Under the pieces are notes generated by a model that saw only the letters and a list, made by a program, of their open reading frames with translations, searched no databases and was not told the DNA's origin. The position numbers and the translations under genes are program-made. DNA of 6,889 nt from positions 1-6,889 of the forward strand of contig MVQS01000285.1 in the NCBI GenBank assembly GCA_002067855.1. The letters run 5' to 3'. How positions within the stretch are numbered: position 1 is the stretch's first letter; the number at the start of each line of letters is the position of its first letter. This stretch comes from Syntrophaceae bacterium PtaB.Bin038. GTDB taxonomy: Bacteria; Desulfobacterota; Syntrophia; Syntrophales; UBA2192. Positions 5,111 to 6,889 of the stretch are shown piece after piece.

Positions 5111-5656
5111 ATGCCTAAGAAGGAAAATATCGACAAAGATCTCACGGCAGGACAGCGGGACGCCCGTCCCGCCCTCCCCACATTAGGACAGGCGTCTCGC
5201 CTGTCCGATAAGCATTGGAAAAGGCATCTCCCGCATTACGAGGAATCTGGAAGCTATTATTTCATCACCTTTACAACGGATGAAAGGAGACCGCTAACCG
5301 CATCCGCAAAAGAATGCATATTCAAAGCTCTGCTTTATCTGGATGACAGAAAATACGAACTTTGTGCGGCGGTCGTGATGGAAGATCACGCACATATTAT
5401 CATCAAACCAACAGAGCCATTATCGAAAATCATGCATAGCATAAAGAGCTATACCGCCCATGAGATCAACAAGGCTGAACAAAGATCCGGCAAGGTATGG
5501 CAGGATGAATCTCATGACAGGCTGATTAGAAACGAAAAAGAATTGCGGGAGAAGCTGCCATACACGGCAAACAATCCTATCAAATCCAAGCTTGCCGAGA
5601 CCCATGCGGACTACGAATGGTTGTATGTGAAAGGATGGATTGAAAGAGGAGGGTGA
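5111..5656 (+). CDS. REP-associated tyrosine transposase (RAYT, Y1/HUH superfamily)
   Basis: This 181-residue protein belongs to the IS200/IS605-like Y1 transposases that act on single-stranded REP hairpins. The HUH metal motif is His93-Ala-His95 in MEDHAHIII. Conserved family segments are YYFITF (49-54), HSIKSYTAHEIN (109-120), the KVWQDE tryptophan (130) and the C-terminal YTANNPIKSKL, whose Tyr151 is the probable nucleophile. Residues 14-32 are encoded by a REP inverted pair, so the N-terminal 40 residues are probably not part of the fold. No other credible start exists before the domain, and no good Shine-Dalgarno precedes ATG 5111. From about 5210 the gene is clearly richer in A and T than its neighbours, suggesting horizontal acquisition. 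It has no IS ends or passenger gene, as usual for domesticated RAYTs. All core residues are present, so it may be active. Confidence 0.92.
   Translation: MPKKENIDKDLTAGQRDARPALPTLGQASRLSDKHWKRHLPHYEESGSYYFITFTTDERRPLTASAKECIFKALLYLDDRKYELCAAVVMEDHAHIIIKPTEPLSKIMHSIKSYTAHEINKAEQRSGKVWQDESHDRLIRNEKELREKLPYTANNPIKSKLAETHADYEWLYVKGWIERGG
5151..5168 (-). repeat. REP-like hairpin C1, inside the RAYT coding sequence
   Basis: Read on the minus strand, GACGGGC - GTCCC loop - GCTGTC is the family hairpin with one base missing from the 3' arm. GCGG is at the 5' foot. It encodes part of RAYT residues 14-20. The missing base would shift the reading frame relative to an intact copy, so it may be needed to keep the gene open. 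Confidence 0.75.
5187..5205 (+). repeat. REP-like hairpin C2, inside the RAYT coding sequence
   Basis: GACAGGC - GTCTC loop - GCCTGTC pairs perfectly, extendable to 8 bp (5186-5206), with TTAG (5183-5186) at the foot. It is head-to-head with C1 and shares the CCCTCCCCAC upstream flank with B2. It encodes RAYT residues about 26-32. Confidence 0.88.
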
Positions 5657-5673
5657 CAGGCGAGACGCTTCTG
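5655..5673 (-). repeat. Decayed REP half-copy at the RAYT stop / mobA leader
   Basis: On the minus strand the 3' arm GCCTGTC and loop GTCTC match hairpin C2 exactly, but the 5' arm (complement of 5667-5673) no longer pairs and no GTRG foot is present. It overlaps the RAYT stop codon (5654-5656) and lies 18 bases before the mobA start. Confidence 0.55.
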
Positions 5674-5691
5674 GAGGATGACAGGCGGTTT

Positions 5692-6279
5692 ATGACGGGG
5701 ATTATTTTAGCCGGCGGCCGGGCCGGCCGCATGGGCGGCATCAACAAGGCCTTCATCGAGGTCGGGGGCGAGCGCCTCATCGACCGCACGATGCGCCTCT
5801 ACCGGGCGCTCTTCCGGGAGATCATCATCTCCACCAACTCCCCGCTGGAATACCTCGAGTTTGACGCCCGCATCGTCACGGACCTCTATCCCGGGAAAGG
5901 CCCGCTGGGGGGCATCCACGCGGGGCTTCTCCACGCAACGTGCGAGCAGGCCTTCGTCTCGGCCTGCGACATGCCGTACTTGAGCGAGGCGTTCATCGGC
6001 CACCTGATCGCGCAGGCTGAGGGGTACGACCTGGTGGTCCCCGTAACGGCTGGCGGCTACGAGTCGCTTCACGCGGTCTATTCCCGCCGGTGTCTCCCCG
6101 TCATCGAGTCGCAGATCGAGAGGGGCGAATTGAAGGTCGCCCTGCTGTTTCGCAAGTTCAGGACCCGCGAGATCCCCGCCGGCGAGATCCTCCGCTTCGA
6201 CCCGGAGGGGAGGATCTTTGCCAACCTCAACCGGCCGGAGGACCTGCAGTCCAACCCCCGGCCCGGGACACGCCGCTGA
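5692..6279 (+). CDS. mobA: Molybdenum cofactor guanylyltransferase MobA
   Basis: This 195-residue cytosolic nucleotidyltransferase transfers GMP from GTP to molybdopterin (Mo or W form) to give the guanine dinucleotide cofactor of DMSO-reductase-family enzymes such as formate dehydrogenases. The signature LAGGRAGRMG (6-15) with Lys19 binds GTP. GPLGGI (70-75), ACDMP (91-95) with metal-binding Asp93, ESLHAVY (124-130) and NLNRPEDL near the C-terminus (178-185) are all typical, and the length is normal. The frame extends to a GTG at 5653 that overlaps the RAYT stop, but ATG 5692 begins the protein as in relatives. The extra 13 residues would be encoded by a decayed REP. A possible Shine-Dalgarno is GGAGG (5673-5677), which is rather far, or AGGCGG (5682-5687). 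The RAYT appears to have been inserted directly upstream. No molybdoenzyme gene is visible in the window. Confidence 0.93.
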   Translation: MTGIILAGGRAGRMGGINKAFIEVGGERLIDRTMRLYRALFREIIISTNSPLEYLEFDARIVTDLYPGKGPLGGIHAGLLHATCEQAFVSACDMPYLSEAFIGHLIAQAEGYDLVVPVTAGGYESLHAVYSRRCLPVIESQIERGELKVALLFRKFRTREIPAGEILRFDPEGRIFANLNRPEDLQSNPRPGTRR

Positions 6280-6299
6280 AAGCCGCACCGGACCGCTTC

Positions 6300-6344
6300 G
6301 CCGGCCCCTCGAGAGTGCCCCCGCGTCCCCCGGCTCCTTTTTTT
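6300..6344 (+). terminator. Weak possible terminator after mobA
   Basis: GCCGG (6300-6304) can pair with CCGGC (6330-6334), closing a 25-base loop, and is followed shortly by a run of seven T (6338-6344). The stem is short and the loop large, so the T-run is the main support. Confidence 0.25.
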
Positions 6345-6348
6345 CCAA

Positions 6349-6375
6349 TTGACAACAACCCGGTTTTTCGATAAT
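6349..6375 (+). promoter_or_regulatory. Possible sigma70-type promoter for the OFA transporter
   Basis: A perfect TTGACA (6349-6354) is followed after 15 bases by GATAAT (6370-6375), in an unusually A/T-rich stretch for this window. The spacer is two bases shorter than ideal. Start of transcription would be near 6382, leaving a leader of about 95 bases before the ATG at 6476. Confidence 0.45.
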
Positions 6376-6395
6376 GCTGGCGCGATTTTGCGTTT

Positions 6396-6419
6396 GTTGA
6401 CAGAGGGACGCAGGTCAAC
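6396..6419 (+). promoter_or_regulatory. Inverted repeat GTTGAC-N12-GTCAAC, possible operator
   Basis: Perfect 6-bp arms at 6396-6401 and 6414-6419 lie just downstream of the putative promoter and 56 bases before the transporter start. This position suits a repressor site or leader structure. The dyad is short and could be chance; no regulator gene is in view. Confidence 0.35.
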
Positions 6420-6475
6420 GGTTTCCATTCATTCTCTTGTTTCGCGTGATCCATGTCCAAGGAGGGAGGGTTCCA

Positions 6476-6889
6476 ATGAGCAAGGAGAAACTATTCGGGA
6501 TGCCGGCCGAGAAAGGCCGGTGGATGTTCGTCGTACTGGGCTTCATCATCAACATCTGCCTGGGCAGCGTATACGCCTACAGCGTGTTCAGGGGCCCTGT
6601 CTCAAAGCTGCTGAACATGAGCGCCACCGAGGCGGGCCTTCCCTTCATGGTCTTCCTGGCCCTGTTTGCCATTATGGTGTTCTTCGGCGGCCAGGTCATG
6701 GCCAAGCTCGGCCCCAAGATGCTCGGCATGATCGGGGGCGCCATCGTCGGAGCCGGCTGGATGCTGGCGAGCTTCTCCACGAGCGGTACGATGCTGACGA
6801 TCACCTACGGGGTCATCGGCGGCGGCGGCGTGGGCCTGGCCTACGGCGTCCCCCTGGCCGTCGCGGGCCGCTGGTTCCCCGACAAGCGC
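6476..6889 (+). CDS. OFA-family MFS transporter (oxalate/formate antiporter-like), 3' end missing
   Basis: The frame is open from ATG 6476 to the last base, giving 138 residues with no stop, so this is the N-terminal third or so of a major facilitator carrier in the cytoplasmic membrane. About four hydrophobic segments are visible (roughly 16-38, 53-73, 82-99 and 107-127). The first contains GSVYAYSVF followed by a proline, and the last part reads GLAYGVP......GRWFPDKR; both are characteristic of the oxalate:formate antiporter (OFA) family, which moves small carboxylates. The AMAKLGPK-like loop between segments 2 and 3 fits the MFS signature position. Shine-Dalgarno AGGAGG (6460-6465) lies 10 bases before the ATG. 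A possible promoter and dyad precede it, so it is probably transcribed separately from mobA. The substrate is not determined; OFA members vary widely. Confidence 0.88.
   Translation, partial: MSKEKLFGMPAEKGRWMFVVLGFIINICLGSVYAYSVFRGPVSKLLNMSATEAGLPFMVFLALFAIMVFFGGQVMAKLGPKMLGMIGGAIVGAGWMLASFSTSGTMLTITYGVIGGGGVGLAYGVPLAVAGRWFPDKR

Noticed and set aside
3676..5181. 501-codon minus-strand open frame opposite the alcohol dehydrogenase
   Set aside because: Low-complexity shadow translation rich in Gly, Arg, Asp and His with no recognisable fold; the opposite strand encodes a complete Fe-ADH.
5018..5206. REP hairpins as terminal ends of an intact IS200/IS605 element
   Set aside because: The hairpins form inverted REP pairs rather than unique left and right ends, occur also at 358-407, and no TnpB or other passenger gene is present.
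5653..5691. GTG start giving MobA 13 extra residues
   Set aside because: These codons lie in a decayed REP and MobA proteins begin a few residues before LAGG; the AGGAGG directly abuts the GTG with no spacing.

Overview
The window is GC-rich and has the look of an anaerobic bacterium, most likely a Desulfobacterota-type (former deltaproteobacterial) lineage. That guess rests on gene content: a PaaK-type CoA ligase paired with a tandem-ACT protein, an iron-dependent alcohol dehydrogenase, MobA, a PduO-type cobalamin adenosyltransferase and an OFA-type MFS carrier. No rRNA, tRNA or CRISPR array was seen, so the taxonomy stays tentative.

Layout. Positions 1-349 (+) hold the 3' part of a cob(I)alamin adenosyltransferase gene. 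A pair of REP-like hairpins follows, then an SGNH/GDSL hydrolase with an N-terminal membrane anchor (422-1042, +). It converges on a small unrecognised protein made of two copies of one module (1125-1556, -), with a long imperfect hairpin between them. Next on the minus strand come a tandem-ACT protein (1699-2154) and phenylacetate-CoA ligase (2321-3619), in transcription order paaK then ACT. Divergent from paaK is a group III Fe-ADH (3847-5013, +). A REP-associated tyrosine transposase (RAYT, 5111-5656, +) follows, then mobA (5692-6279, +) and the 5' part of an OFA-family transporter (6476 to the window end, +).

Two repeat systems stand out. The first is a REP family with a 5-base GTCCC (or GTCTC) loop, 7-bp arms and often a GTRG-like tetranucleotide at the 5' foot. 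Six copies form three inverted pairs: one 5 kb from the RAYT gene, one just upstream of it and one inside its coding sequence. A half copy sits at its stop codon. The RAYT body is visibly poorer in G+C than its neighbours, which suggests acquisition.

The second is a set of short arrays with a 7-base period at intergenic sites (1059-1079, 1091-1118, 1657-1697, 2276-2310, 3800-3834). Their units differ (AAAGGAY, CCTTGAN, CCTTTAG, GCCTGNN, CCTGANG). Read along the transcript of the gene just upstream, four of the five carry an AGG core every 7 bases directly after the stop codon.

Functionally, the paaK-ACT pair with the divergent ADH could serve CoA activation of aryl or other carboxylic acids and alcohol/aldehyde redox chemistry in fermentative or syntrophic metabolism. 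MobA would supply the guanylylated molybdenum/tungsten cofactor, and the adenosyltransferase would supply coenzyme B12. These links are inference from gene families, not shown by the sequence.
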